Shown piece after piece: positions 51,975 to 61,051 of a stretch of 64,000 nucleotides of DNA; positions within the stretch are counted from its first letter, which is position 1; every line of letters starts with the position of its first letter. Below the pieces are notes generated by a model. That model had not been told where the DNA came from. It saw nothing but the letters and a program-made list of their open reading frames with translations, and did not search any database. A program made the translations under genes and the position numbers. The DNA is from Thalassovita autumnalis (GTDB lineage Bacteria > Pseudomonadota > Alphaproteobacteria > Rhodobacterales > Rhodobacteraceae), in NCBI RefSeq assembly GCF_001458255.1, contig NZ_CYSB01000038.1:177208-241207 (forward strand), read 5' to 3'.

Positions 51975-53047
51975 TACGGATTGAACCACGCGCTGCGACC
52001 TCGCAGGCGTTTAAACTGGGGCTGCCGGTGCTGTCTGCGGTGATCGCATTGCTGGCCGCCGCGATCCCGCTGGCCTTTGCCGGGGCCAATATCCTGACCG
52101 CCTATGGTGAGATGGTCAAAGGAGTCTTCGGCTCGCTTTTTGCGGTGTCGGAAATGCTGACCCGGGCAACACCGCTGATCTTTACCGGTCTGGCAGCCGC
52201 CTTGGCGTTTCGCGCCCGGCTCTGGAATATCGGGGCTGAGGGGCAGCTTTACCTTGGTGCGATGGCGGCGGTTGCCATCGGGGCCGGCGCGATTGAGGCG
52301 CCAAGCTACATTCTGGTGCCGGTCATCATCGTGATGGGCTGCGCCGCAGGGGCGGCGGGCATGGTGGTGCCCACGGTTCTCAAAACCCGTTTTGGCGCGG
52401 ATGAGGTGGTGACCACCTTGCTGCTCAACTTCATCGTTTTGATTTTCCTGCAATATATGCTGGAGGGTCCGCTAAAGGATCCAATGGGCATGGGCTGGCC
52501 GCAAAGCGCGCCGATCCTGGATGAGGGCACCCTGCCGGGGCTGATGACACGGATGCGGGTGCATTCCGGGCTGATCATCGCATTGGTCGCGGCCGCCGTG
52601 GCGCAGGTGATGCTGTCGCGGTCGGTCTGGGGGTTCAAACTGCGCGCGGTGGGTGAAAACGCCCCGGCAGCGCGTCATGCCGGCATCGGCGTGGACCGGA
52701 CCCTGTTGAGCGTTGCGATTGTTTCGGGCGGTCTGGCGGGCATGGCTGGCGTGAGTGAGGTTGCGGGGCTGAAGGGGTATCTGACCGCTGACCTGTCACC
52801 GGGGTTTGGCTACACCGGCATCGTTGTGGCCATGCTGGCGGGCCTGTCGCCTGTAGGTGTTGTGGTCGCCGCGCTGTTTATCGCCAGCGTCTTTGTCGGT
52901 GCCGATAGCATGAGCCGGTCGATGGGCGTATCGTCTTATCTGGCGGATCTGATCGTTTCGATGTCGCTGCTTTGCGTGCTGATCGGCGGCTTCTTTGCCC
53001 GCTACAAAATCACCCGCAGCGCCCCCACGAAGGGAGAGGCATCATGA
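51971..53047 (+). CDS. Nucleoside/nucleobase ABC transporter permease (first)
   Basis: 358-residue BPD_transp_2 family permease with eight to ten helices. Characteristic: TPLIFTGLAAALAFRARLWNIG, then the next residues EGQLYLG, GADEVVTTLLLNF and ESAPAARHAGI-like ENAPAARHAGIGVDRT. It overlaps both neighbours by four bases, so the operon is tightly coupled. Forms a heterodimeric channel with the next gene product. Confidence 0.92.
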   Translation: MIRIEPRAATSQAFKLGLPVLSAVIALLAAAIPLAFAGANILTAYGEMVKGVFGSLFAVSEMLTRATPLIFTGLAAALAFRARLWNIGAEGQLYLGAMAAVAIGAGAIEAPSYILVPVIIVMGCAAGAAGMVVPTVLKTRFGADEVVTTLLLNFIVLIFLQYMLEGPLKDPMGMGWPQSAPILDEGTLPGLMTRMRVHSGLIIALVAAAVAQVMLSRSVWGFKLRAVGENAPAARHAGIGVDRTLLSVAIVSGGLAGMAGVSEVAGLKGYLTADLSPGFGYTGIVVAMLAGLSPVGVVVAALFIASVFVGADSMSRSMGVSSYLADLIVSMSLLCVLIGGFFARYKITRSAPTKGEAS

Positions 53048-53988
53048 TGGATATTCTCAACATCCTGATGTCCGAAAGCTTCTGGGCGGCCTCCTTGCGC
53101 ATTGCCACACCGTTGATCTTCGGCGTCCTTGGCGCGCTGCTCTGTGAGAAGTCGGGCGTTTTGAACCTGGGGATTGAAGGCATTTTTGTCACCGGCGCCA
53201 TGGTTGGCTGGATGGCCGTCTGGCTGGGGCTGGGCCTTTGGGGCGGTGTGCTGGCGGCGGCTGTGGCAGGTGCGGCGTTTGGCCTGTTACATGCGATCCT
53301 GACGGTGCCTTTGGGCCTGTCGCAGCATGTGTCTGGTCTGGGGGTGACGCTGTTTGCCACCTCCCTCAGCTATTTCACCTATCGCACGGCGCTGCCCACG
53401 GTATCGTCGCCGCCCAAGATCGAATCCTTCCGGGCGCTGGACATTCCTGTTCTGTCGGATCTGCCGTTTCTGGGGCCGGTGCTGTTTCAGCAAACCGCCT
53501 TTACCTGGCTGGCGCTGCTGATGGTGCTTCTGGTCTGGTATGTGCTGAACCGCACGCCCTTGGGGGTGGCCATTCAGGCCGTAGGGGACAATCCCGACAG
53601 CGTGGATGCGCAGGGCCTTTCGGTCTATGGGCTGCGCATTGGGGCCGTTGTGGCGGGATCGGCGCTGATGGCTTTGGGCGGTGCGTTTCTGACGATGTCT
53701 GCCTTTGACAGCTTCTTCTTTGGCATGGTGAACGGGCGGGGCTGGATCTGTATCGCGCTGGTGATTTTTGCCAGTTGGCGGCCGGGCAAGGCGCTCCTCG
53801 GGGCGCTGTTGTTTGGCGCCTTTGATGCGTTGCAGGTGCGTCTGCAAACCGAGGTGGGTGCACTGGTGCCCAGTCAGGTCTTCATCGCGGCGCCTTACGT
53901 TTTGTCGATTGTCGCCCTTGTGATTGCCGCACGGCGCGCCGATTATCCACGCGCCCTGCTGACGCCGTGGTTCAAAGGGCAACGCTGA
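53044..53988 (+). CDS. Nucleoside/nucleobase ABC transporter permease (second)
   Basis: 314-residue BPD_transp_2 permease. Family marks: ATPLIFGVLGALLCEKSGVL, NLGIEGIFVTGAM, GLSQHVSGLGVTLF and VGDNPDSVDAQGLSV. The frame is open to 52972, but the ATG at 53044 overlaps the stop of the first permease and follows GGGAGAGG. Partner of the preceding permease. Confidence 0.92.
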   Translation: MMDILNILMSESFWAASLRIATPLIFGVLGALLCEKSGVLNLGIEGIFVTGAMVGWMAVWLGLGLWGGVLAAAVAGAAFGLLHAILTVPLGLSQHVSGLGVTLFATSLSYFTYRTALPTVSSPPKIESFRALDIPVLSDLPFLGPVLFQQTAFTWLALLMVLLVWYVLNRTPLGVAIQAVGDNPDSVDAQGLSVYGLRIGAVVAGSALMALGGAFLTMSAFDSFFFGMVNGRGWICIALVIFASWRPGKALLGALLFGAFDALQVRLQTEVGALVPSQVFIAAPYVLSIVALVIAARRADYPRALLTPWFKGQR

Positions 53989-54006
53989 TCAAGCGCTGGA
54001 GGATAC

Positions 54007-55293
54007 ATGTTTGATCTGATTATCAAAAACGCCACCCTGCCTGACGGCACCTGTGGCGTGGACATCGCCTGTAAAGACGGTTTGATCGCCGCGGTGGAGG
54101 CCGGGATCAGTGCTGAGGCCGCCGAGGTGATTGAGGCCGAGGGCCAGCTGGTCACCCCGCCCTTTGTGGATCCGCATTTCCATATGGATGCCACCCTGTC
54201 GCTGGGCACGCCACGGATGAATGTGTCCGGCACTTTGCTGGAGGGTATTGCGCTCTGGGGGGAGTTGAAACCGCTGCAAAGCGTTGATCAGATCGTGGAG
54301 CGGGCGCTGCGCTACTGCGATCTGGCGGTCAGCATGGGGATCGGCGCGATCCGAAGCCATGTGGACACCTGCGATGATGAGCTGAAAGGCGTTGCGGCCC
54401 TGCTGGAGGTGCGCGAGCAGGTGAAGGAGTACCTTGATCTGCAGCTGGTGGCCTTTCCGCAGGATGGCGTGCTGCGGGATCCGACGGCGATGGAAAACAC
54501 CATTCGTGCGCTGGATATGGGTGTGGACGTAGTGGGCGGCATCCCACATTTCGAGCGCACAATGGCAGATGGCGCGGACAGCGTGCGTCAGCTGTGCCAG
54601 ATCGCGGCAGACCGGGGGCTGATGGTGGATATGCATTGCGACGAAAGCGATGATCCCATGTCCCGCCATATTGAGACGCTGGCCTATGAAACCCAGCGCC
54701 TTGGCCTGCAGGGCAGGGTGGCAGGATCACATCTGACCTCAATGCATTCGATGGACAATTACTATGTCTCCAAGCTGATCCCGCTGATGGTGGAAGCGGG
54801 GGTGCATGCCATCCCAAACCCGCTGATCAACATCATGCTGCAGGGCCGCCATGACAGCTATCCCAAACGCCGGGGCCAGACCCGTGTACGCGAATTGCGC
54901 GATGCCGGGATCACGGTTGGCTTTGGCTCAGACTGTGTGATGGATCCGTGGTATTCGCTGGGCAAGGCCGACATGTTGGATGTGGCCTTCATGGGATTGC
55001 ATGTGGGGCAGCTTTCCAGCCGTGAGGATATGGCCTGGTGCTTCGACGCGGTGACGGAAAACTCGGCCCGGATCATGGGGCTGGACGGCTACGGCATCGC
55101 CAAAGGCTGTGCGGCAAACATGGTGCTGTTGCAGGCCAGTGACAAAATCGAAGCGGTGCGCCTGCGGGCCAACCGTCTGGCGGTGATCCGCAAAGGGCGG
55201 GTGATTGCCCGCACGGCGCCAGTGGTCACCACGCTGGATTTGCCGGGGCGGCCCAAGGCGGTTAATCCGGCGGAGTATGCGCCGAAGGCCTGA
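54007..55293 (+). CDS. codA: Cytosine deaminase-like amidohydrolase
   Basis: 428-residue metal-dependent hydrolase of the CodA type, converting cytosine to uracil and ammonia. Metal motif VDPHFHMDATL (His57, His59), catalytic DMHCDESDDP, SHLTSMHSMDNYY and the metal Asp in FGSDCVMDPW are all present, in the CodA pattern. It begins 18 bases after the permease and closes the operon, so imported base can be deaminated at once. Isoguanine or creatinine-type deamination are known side activities of relatives. Confidence 0.88.
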   Translation: MFDLIIKNATLPDGTCGVDIACKDGLIAAVEAGISAEAAEVIEAEGQLVTPPFVDPHFHMDATLSLGTPRMNVSGTLLEGIALWGELKPLQSVDQIVERALRYCDLAVSMGIGAIRSHVDTCDDELKGVAALLEVREQVKEYLDLQLVAFPQDGVLRDPTAMENTIRALDMGVDVVGGIPHFERTMADGADSVRQLCQIAADRGLMVDMHCDESDDPMSRHIETLAYETQRLGLQGRVAGSHLTSMHSMDNYYVSKLIPLMVEAGVHAIPNPLINIMLQGRHDSYPKRRGQTRVRELRDAGITVGFGSDCVMDPWYSLGKADMLDVAFMGLHVGQLSSREDMAWCFDAVTENSARIMGLDGYGIAKGCAANMVLLQASDKIEAVRLRANRLAVIRKGRVIARTAPVVTTLDLPGRPKAVNPAEYAPKA

Positions 55294-55380
55294 GGCATGT
55301 GCCGGATTGCATCGCGGTCCGGTACGCACCGGATCTCCATTGACCGTCAGCACAGCGGGCAACACGATCCGGTAAGCGCT

Positions 55381-56403
55381 CTATTTCCGCAGCAGCAGGA
55401 TAAAGGACAGACCGCCCACCAACCCGGTAACAATGCCAATCGGCATATCCTCAGGCGCCATGACGGTGCGGGCGGCAATATCGGCCAGCAGCAGGAAGAT
55501 GCCCCCGATCACGGCTGAGGCCGGAATGACCCGCAGATAATCCCCCCCGACAAACAGCCGGGCAATATGGGGCACCATCAGCCCGACAAACCCGATCATC
55601 CCGGAAAAGGCCACCATCACCCCGGTGATCAACGCGCTGACGGCAAAAACCACCAGTCTGAACCGGGCCACCGGGATGCCCATGGTAGCGGCGGTTTCAT
55701 CGCCGATGGTCATCGCGTTGAGGCGCGGGGCCTGGAGCCAGAGCCACAGAGCAGACGGGATCAGGATAGCCAGCGGAAAGATCAGATGCGACCATTGCGC
55801 CAGTCCCAAACCGCCCAGCATCCAGAACACCACCGTGTGGGTGGCGCGGGGATCGCCCAAGAAAATCAGCACATTGGCCGCGGCCATGATGACAAAGGAC
55901 ACGGCAACCCCTGCCAGGACCAACCTGTCCGCGCTGGTGGCCTCGGCCAGTCTGGCAACGCCCAGGACCAGCACCGTGGCCCCCAGGGCGCCCAAAAACG
56001 CCAGCAAGGGAACGGTCAGCAGCCCCAGAAATAAACCGGTGTGCAACAGGGCCAGGATCGCCCCGAAAGCACCACCGGAGGAAATGCCCAACAGATGTGG
56101 ATCGGCCAGTGGATTGCGGGTCACCGCCTGCAAGACGGCCCCCACAACGGCCAGACCTGCCCCCACCATCACCGCCAGTAGGGCGCGCGGAAAACGTATA
56201 TCCCAGACAATGGCAGCGCGGCCTTTGGACCAGTCTGACTCCCATATTGGTAGGCCAATCCGGTCAAAGAACACGCCCCAGACGGTGCCAAAGGGGACGG
56301 AGACCGCCCCGAGTGAAATCGCCATGGACAGGGACAGCCCCAGCATTACGAAAGCGCCCAGGCTGATCGCCCAAAATGACAGACGGGACCGTCCCTGCTG
56401 CAT
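55381..56403 (-). CDS. Iron-siderophore/B12-type ABC transporter permease (FecCD family)
   Basis: 340-residue permease with about nine to ten helices. FecCD/BtuC hallmarks: IRFPRALLAVMVGAGLAVVG, AVLQAVTRNPLADPHLLGIS, GAFGAIL and GFVGLMVPHIARLFVGGDY. It is the last gene of the riboswitch-controlled operon and starts one base after the binding-protein stop. It converges on the cytosine deaminase gene across 87 bases that hold only a weak six-bp hairpin (55318-55333). Confidence 0.93.
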   Translation of the reverse strand: MQQGRSRLSFWAISLGAFVMLGLSLSMAISLGAVSVPFGTVWGVFFDRIGLPIWESDWSKGRAAIVWDIRFPRALLAVMVGAGLAVVGAVLQAVTRNPLADPHLLGISSGGAFGAILALLHTGLFLGLLTVPLLAFLGALGATVLVLGVARLAEATSADRLVLAGVAVSFVIMAAANVLIFLGDPRATHTVVFWMLGGLGLAQWSHLIFPLAILIPSALWLWLQAPRLNAMTIGDETAATMGIPVARFRLVVFAVSALITGVMVAFSGMIGFVGLMVPHIARLFVGGDYLRVIPASAVIGGIFLLLADIAARTVMAPEDMPIGIVTGLVGGLSFILLLRK

Positions 56404-56404
56404 C

Positions 56405-57337
56405 TCAGTTCCCCCAGAAGCCGTTGGCCAGCTTCTTTACGGCGTTGATATTGCGCGGGCCGGGGGTGGCTTCGACATATTCCAGCACGACGAACCGGTC
56501 GTTCTTCACCGCATCCAGATCAGCAAAGGCAGGGTTGTTCATCATGAAGGCGCGCTTTTCTTCGGCGGTGACATTGCCGTAGTTCACGATGACCACGACC
56601 TCAGGGTTGCGCTCAACCACGGCTTCCCAGTTCACGGTGCCCCAGCTTTTTTCAAAGTCGTCCATGATGTTGGTGCCGCCTGCCGCTTCGATCAGCGCGG
56701 TGGGCATGGCGTAACGGCCTGCGGTGAAAGGGCTGTCTTCGCCGCTGTCATAGACAAAGACGCGCAGCGGATCGCCGGTTTCCAGATCCGCGGTGAAGGC
56801 CGCCAGTTCCGCCTTATAACCGGCAACCAGTGCTTCGGCCTTGTCTTCCACCTGGAAGATTTTGCCGAGGTTGGTCAGGTCGTTATACATGTCGTCGATG
56901 CTGACCTTGGGCTTGTCGCCGATGTGGATGCAGCTTTCGGTCAGCTCATAGACCTTGATGCCAAACGGGGCGAGGGTCTCGGGGGTGACTTCGCCACCGA
57001 CCTTCATGCCGTAGTTCCAGCCCGCAAAGAAGAAGTCAGCCTCGGCGCCGATCAGCACCTCCTTGGTGGGGTATTTCGCTGAAAGCTCAGGCAAGGCTTC
57101 GATGCCTGCGCGCATCTCTTCATCCAATGTTTTCCAGCCGGAAATGCCGGTGTAGCCCACCATGCGATCTGCCAGACCCAACACCAGCATCATCTCAGTC
57201 AGGTTCACATCGTTGGAGATGGCCGCCTGTGGCGGGGCATCGAATTGGACCTGACGGTTGCAGCTGTCAACGCTCACCTCAGCCAGCGCCGGGCCAGCCG
57301 CGATCATCATGCCCAGGGCAAGTGCAGTGTATTTCAT
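56405..57337 (-). CDS. B12/cobalt-type ABC transporter substrate-binding protein
   Basis: 310 residues: signal peptide 1-19 (cleavage after GPALA), then a two-lobed TroA/BtuF-type fold with a linking helix. Features: the opening QVQFDAPPQAAIS, LTEMMLVLGLADRMVGYT and VVVIVNYGNV near the end. It belongs with FecCD permeases and binds a cobalamin, cobinamide or a metal chelate. The cobalamin riboswitch upstream favours a corrinoid or cobalt ligand over an iron siderophore. Confidence 0.87.
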   Translation of the reverse strand: MKYTALALGMMIAAGPALAEVSVDSCNRQVQFDAPPQAAISNDVNLTEMMLVLGLADRMVGYTGISGWKTLDEEMRAGIEALPELSAKYPTKEVLIGAEADFFFAGWNYGMKVGGEVTPETLAPFGIKVYELTESCIHIGDKPKVSIDDMYNDLTNLGKIFQVEDKAEALVAGYKAELAAFTADLETGDPLRVFVYDSGEDSPFTAGRYAMPTALIEAAGGTNIMDDFEKSWGTVNWEAVVERNPEVVVIVNYGNVTAEEKRAFMMNNPAFADLDAVKNDRFVVLEYVEATPGPRNINAVKKLANGFWGN

Positions 57338-57349
57338 AGGATTTTCCAG

Positions 57350-58138
57350 TTAACTGAGTTCGTTTGGTAGTTGGAATGACAGGTGGGAGCGTCGGCTTAA
57401 GCTCAGCTCCTCCCGTTTGGCGTCCACCGCGAAGGTTTCAGACACCAGTATTTCGCCCAGGGCCGATTGGGGCGGTCCGTAGCTTTGGACCTGCCCCCGT
57501 TTCAGCACCAGAACCTGATCACAGACCGCGCCAGCCAGATTGAGGTCATGCAGCGATGTGACAATGGTCAGATCCAGATCCCGGATCAGCTGCAGCACCT
57601 CCAGTTGGTGGCGAATGTCCAGATGGTTCGTCGGTTCATCCAGCACCAGGATCTGCGGTTCCTGCGCAAGGGCGCGGGCCACCATCACCCGTTGGCGTTC
57701 GCCGCCCGACAGGGTGGAAAGGGTGCGATCGGCAAAGCCTTGCAGGTCCATGCGGGACAATGCGGCCGCAACAACCTCGTCGTCTTTGCGACCCGGGGTC
57801 GACAGGCCCAGCCGATGCGGCACCCGGCCAAGCGCCACGATTTCGCGCACCGACAGGGCAAAATCCGTCGGCTGTTCCTGCAGCACAGCGGCCACTTTGC
57901 GGGCCAGCGCCCGTGGCGGCATTTTTGAGGTTGATTGCCCGTCGATCAACACCTGCCCGCTGCTGGGGCGGTTGTAACCATAGATCAGCCGCAGCAATGT
58001 GGTTTTCCCCGCGCCATTGGGGCCAACAATGCCCAGCACCTGCCCCGCAGGCAGGTCAAAGGATGTGTCCTGCAAGACCAGCGGGCTGCGTTTGCGGGGC
58101 CCCCATGTGACGTTTTCAACAGCCAGCCGCGCGCTCAT
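57350..58138 (-). CDS. B12/siderophore-type ABC transporter ATP-binding protein
   Basis: 262-residue ATPase. Walker A GPNGAGKTT, Q-loop LQEQPTDF, signature LSGGERQRV, Walker B ILVLDEPTNHLD and switch His in SLHDLNLAG are intact. FepC/BtuD type. The start overlaps the DUF1636 stop by four bases, tying the metal-binding protein to the transporter. The C-terminal tail of about 40 residues is typical for the family. Confidence 0.93.
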   Translation of the reverse strand: MSARLAVENVTWGPRKRSPLVLQDTSFDLPAGQVLGIVGPNGAGKTTLLRLIYGYNRPSSGQVLIDGQSTSKMPPRALARKVAAVLQEQPTDFALSVREIVALGRVPHRLGLSTPGRKDDEVVAAALSRMDLQGFADRTLSTLSGGERQRVMVARALAQEPQILVLDEPTNHLDIRHQLEVLQLIRDLDLTIVTSLHDLNLAGAVCDQVLVLKRGQVQSYGPPQSALGEILVSETFAVDAKREELSLSRRSHLSFQLPNELS

Positions 58139-58542
58139 GACACCGGCTCCGCGCTATCCTCAATCGCCATGATGGTGGCGGGGATCCGCGCCAATGTGGT
58201 GCGCCGCAGCTTGCCGGGGCGATCGACCACGCTGCACCAGCCATCATGCAAAACAGCATATTGGCGGGCAAATTCCACCAGATCGGCGACATCTTCGTCA
58301 GGATCGATGTCACCAAACAGGTATGAGGCCTTGCGCGTGCCATGATAGGCCACGGTGCAGACGCGTGTGCAGGCTGCCATACAGGCGGTGCCGGAAACTT
58401 CGAAATCCTCTGCAACACTGTCGCCGGCCAGGGCGATGGCGCTGCGCAGCCGTTCAATCAGCTGGTAGCCTGGGCGACAGGCCTCGCCGGTATGACGGCA
58501 GGATGTGCATACTGTAATTCTGTGTGATGTGGTCCGGTTCAT
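58135..58542 (-). CDS. DUF1636 Cys-rich protein under cobalamin riboswitch
   Basis: 135-residue DUF1636 protein with a ferredoxin-like/thioredoxin-type Cys pattern: VCTSCRHTGEAC near the N-terminus and GTACMAACTRVCTVAYHG centrally. The pattern suggests an Fe-S cluster or metal site. Family members are often found near cobalamin genes. The frame is open to a TTG at 58596, but the ATG at 58542 has a GGAGGG site. It is the first annotated gene after the riboswitch and is coupled to the ATPase; a role in cobalt or corrinoid handling is likely but unproven. Confidence 0.85.
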   Translation of the reverse strand: MNRTTSHRITVCTSCRHTGEACRPGYQLIERLRSAIALAGDSVAEDFEVSGTACMAACTRVCTVAYHGTRKASYLFGDIDPDEDVADLVEFARQYAVLHDGWCSVVDRPGKLRRTTLARIPATIMAIEDSAEPVS

Positions 58543-58612
58543 AGCGCCCTCCGCGCGGATGCGAGGGGCGTGCAAAGCCGAATATGTCAACGGCAAACGC
58601 CGGTATAGCCAT
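58454..58612 (-). CDS. Possible 52-codon leader ORF after the riboswitch
   Basis: On the minus strand a perfect AAGGAGG (58624-58618) stands five bases before an ATG at 58612. It opens a 52-residue frame (MAIPAFAVDIFGFARP at the start, three His later) that ends at 58454 inside the DUF1636 gene in another frame. It is the first strong ribosome site after the riboswitch aptamer. It may be a translated leader coupled to DUF1636, or the site may simply be the regulated element. I do not recognise the peptide. Confidence 0.35.
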   Translation of the reverse strand: MAIPAFAVDIFGFARPSHPRGGRYEPDHITQNYSMHILPSYRRGLSPRLPAD

Positions 58613-58657
58613 CTTGGCCTCCTTCCAGGACACCCCGCCCGGTTTGAGTTACGGTTC

Positions 58658-58848
58658 AGATGGCAGGTCTCCTGACTTGCGGCTTAAGGCTCCCCCCACC
58701 TTCCCAGGCCTTTGGCCCAGTGGTCTACGGGGGTTGCGCACCGCTTACAGTTGCGGGGGCAGTCACGGAATTGGCGCCTGTTGGCTACACCGCACCGTGT
58801 TCCCTTTTCATCCCGGATATGCGCTTTGCGCCCGGGAACCATCGCACA
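58658..58848 (-). promoter_or_regulatory. Cobalamin (AdoCbl) riboswitch
   Basis: Read on the minus strand the region carries the class hallmarks in order: AAAAGGGAACACGGTG, then the core TTCCGTGACTGCCCCCGC, the B12 box GCAACTGTAAGCGG, CCACTGGGCCAAAGGCCTGG, and the closing AGTCAGGAGACCTGCC. It lies about 115 bases upstream of the DUF1636 start and should shut off the transporter operon when cobalamin is plentiful. The ends are approximate. Confidence 0.93.
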
Positions 58849-59036
58849 CAGAGTTCGCGTTTTGGTTACAAGATGTCAAGCAGCAGAATGCAGCTTGATT
58901 GCCCAGTCGTCTTCCCCTGTTAGCCCACCATCGCGCTGCCGGCCCCCGACGCGACGGAAAGGTGGCCCGGTCGCTTTCTGGTCGGTAGCGTGAGCGCAAG
59001 ACGTGAAGGGGAGGCCGGGGCAGCCCGGGTGTTCAT

Positions 59037-60377
59037 GTGTCTAAACTGGGCAAGATCTTAAAAGGGGCCGTGGGCACTGTGGCCCTGTTGGGCGTCGCTG
59101 GGGCAGGCTATCTGGCGGTCTCACCCCCCGCCTTGCTGAAGGTTGCCACCAATTATTCGGCCAAGATTGTCTGCTCCAATGTGTTCATCGCGGGTCGCGA
59201 CGCTGAGGAGGTTCTGGCGCTTGATGTGCAGGCGCCGGGGCATCCGGTGTTGAAACAGATCAGCATGCGCGTGGATGAGGACCGTCAAAGGATCGAAACG
59301 CGGGTGTTTGGCTTCTTTGCTCCTGCCGTGTCGCAATACCGGCCGGGACTGGGTTGCACCAACCTGCATGAGGCCGAGCTGAACGTTTTTGACATGGCAG
59401 TTCCTGCTGCACCGGGCAGCGGTATCTGGCCTGAGGGCAATGAGGTTGCCGCGCCCAGCCCTGCGGTACAGGCCGTGCTGGAAGATGCGGCGCTGACCGG
59501 GCAGGGCGTACGGGCCGTTCTGGTCCTCCATCAGGGCCGCATCATTGGCGAGGCTTATGGCGTTGGCTTTGATGCGGAAACCCCGCTCCTGGGCTGGTCG
59601 ATGACCAAGACCGTTACCGCCGGGCTGATCGGCACGTTGATCCAATCGGGCGACATGGCGCTGAGCGATCTGGGCGCGACCAGCTATCCTGTCTGGGCAC
59701 AGGATGAGCGGGCGGATGTGACTGTCGCCGACCTCCTGGGGATGGAAAGCGGGCTGCAGTGGAATGAAAGCTACGGCGATGTCTCGGATGTGACCAAGAT
59801 GCTGTATCTGAACGATGATATGGCCGGGTTCACCGCCAAGCAGCCGGCAGAGGCCGCAATTGGCAGCACATTCAACTACTCCTCCGGGACCTCAACCATG
59901 TTGTCGCGGATCTGGCAGGATCAGTTGGGGGGGGACAGTCTGGCCTACCCCCGCAAGGCGCTGTTTGATCCCCTTGGCATGTCCTCGGCGATTTTGGAAA
60001 CCGATGCCACGGATACCTTTGTGGGCTCCAGCTACATGTATGCCACCGCGCGGGATTGGGCGCGCTATGGGCAGTTCCTGCTGCAAAAGGGGGCGTGGGA
60101 CGGCGCACAGCTGGTGCCTGAGGGGTTTGTGGACTGGATGTTTGAACCAACCGCGGCCTCGGGCGGGACTTACGCCAAGGGCCACCTCTGGTTGGAGGCC
60201 CCGGGCGAACAGCCACCGTTTGAGGATGCGGTTTGGCTTTATGGCCATGACGGCCAGACCATTGGCATTTTCCCGTCCCGTGATCTGGTGATCTTGCGCA
60301 TGGGGCTGACCCCATCCAAGACGGGCTATTCTGAGCTGCCTCTGGTCAAAGCGGTGATTGCGGCGCTTGAAGGCTGA
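59037..60377 (+). CDS. Serine hydrolase (class C beta-lactamase/NylB-like)
   Basis: 446 residues with an N-terminal membrane anchor or signal (about 7-27). The beta-lactamase-fold triad reads WSMTK (Ser-x-x-Lys), NYSSGTS (Tyr) and YGHDGQT (the KTG-equivalent). It resembles 6-aminohexanoate-oligomer hydrolases and EstB-like esterases more than true AmpC enzymes. The start is a GTG at 59037; an in-frame stop lies close upstream, so no longer form exists, and no good ribosome site is seen. It is divergent from the riboswitch operon. Confidence 0.88.
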   Translation: MSKLGKILKGAVGTVALLGVAGAGYLAVSPPALLKVATNYSAKIVCSNVFIAGRDAEEVLALDVQAPGHPVLKQISMRVDEDRQRIETRVFGFFAPAVSQYRPGLGCTNLHEAELNVFDMAVPAAPGSGIWPEGNEVAAPSPAVQAVLEDAALTGQGVRAVLVLHQGRIIGEAYGVGFDAETPLLGWSMTKTVTAGLIGTLIQSGDMALSDLGATSYPVWAQDERADVTVADLLGMESGLQWNESYGDVSDVTKMLYLNDDMAGFTAKQPAEAAIGSTFNYSSGTSTMLSRIWQDQLGGDSLAYPRKALFDPLGMSSAILETDATDTFVGSSYMYATARDWARYGQFLLQKGAWDGAQLVPEGFVDWMFEPTAASGGTYAKGHLWLEAPGEQPPFEDAVWLYGHDGQTIGIFPSRDLVILRMGLTPSKTGYSELPLVKAVIAALEG

Positions 60378-60380
60378 GCC

Positions 60381-60863
60381 TCAGTTCAGCACCACAATTG
60401 ACAGGTTCAGCAACGTCGCAAAGCTGGCCCAGGCCAGATAGGGCACGAACCCCAGCGCCACGATCCGCTGCGCCGTCCAGGTGCGGCGAATGAAAAACAC
60501 CAGAACCAGCGCAAGATTGGCGATCACCAGCAGGCCAAGCGCCGGCAGATGCAGGGCGAAAAACACCGGCGACCAGAGGAAGTTCAACGCCATCTGCACC
60601 CACCACAGGCGCATTTCTGTGCTGCGCGGGCGGGCGGTGAACAGGTGCCAGCCGGTGAGCGCAATGATCACGTAGAGCACCGCCCAGACCGGACCGAACA
60701 GCCAGCCGGGCGGGGTGAACCAGGGTTTGGTCAGGGCGGCGTACCACTCGCCGGGCGCGGTCAGCGTGCCGATGACAAAACCAATGCCGATCACTGCAAC
60801 CAGAAACACCGGCAACAGCAGCCATCGATTGGCAGAAGCGGGGGAGGTGGTCTGCGGCGTCAT
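60381..60863 (-). CDS. tspO: TspO/MBR family tryptophan-rich sensory protein
   Basis: 160-residue membrane protein with five helices. TspO marks: WYAALTKPWFTPPGWLFGPVW, near YVIIALTGWHLF, and MALNFLWSPVFFALH. In Rhodobacter TspO binds porphyrins and modulates tetrapyrrole and photosynthesis genes under oxygen; here a link to porphyrin or oxidative stress is likely. It converges on the serine hydrolase gene with three bases between the stops. A near-match to an RpoE-type promoter lies upstream (60899-60928). Confidence 0.93.
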   Translation of the reverse strand: MTPQTTSPASANRWLLLPVFLVAVIGIGFVIGTLTAPGEWYAALTKPWFTPPGWLFGPVWAVLYVIIALTGWHLFTARPRSTEMRLWWVQMALNFLWSPVFFALHLPALGLLVIANLALVLVFFIRRTWTAQRIVALGFVPYLAWASFATLLNLSIVVLN

Positions 60864-61051
60864 ACGGGATCCTTTGCAAACTCATTGGCTCAATCAGACA
60901 AATACGGCTTGGCAGCGCCTTTGGATCATCTGATAGAGCAAACATTTCAGAGTGTTTCAGGCTGGGATTTTCCTGCTGGAAAACCTTGCTTTGTGGTGCG
61001 CTTGACCCCAATTAACGTGTCACGAATTCGCGAATAGGAAAGGACACGCGC

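Noticed and set aside
55625..57082. Plus-strand open frame of 485 codons
   Set aside because: Antisense to the FecCD permease and binding-protein genes; no coherent fold or ribosome site.
59037..60377. True class C beta-lactamase (antibiotic resistance)
   Set aside because: The SxxK and Tyr motifs fit the fold, but the third motif is HDG rather than KTG and the overall pattern resembles NylB-like hydrolases and esterases.
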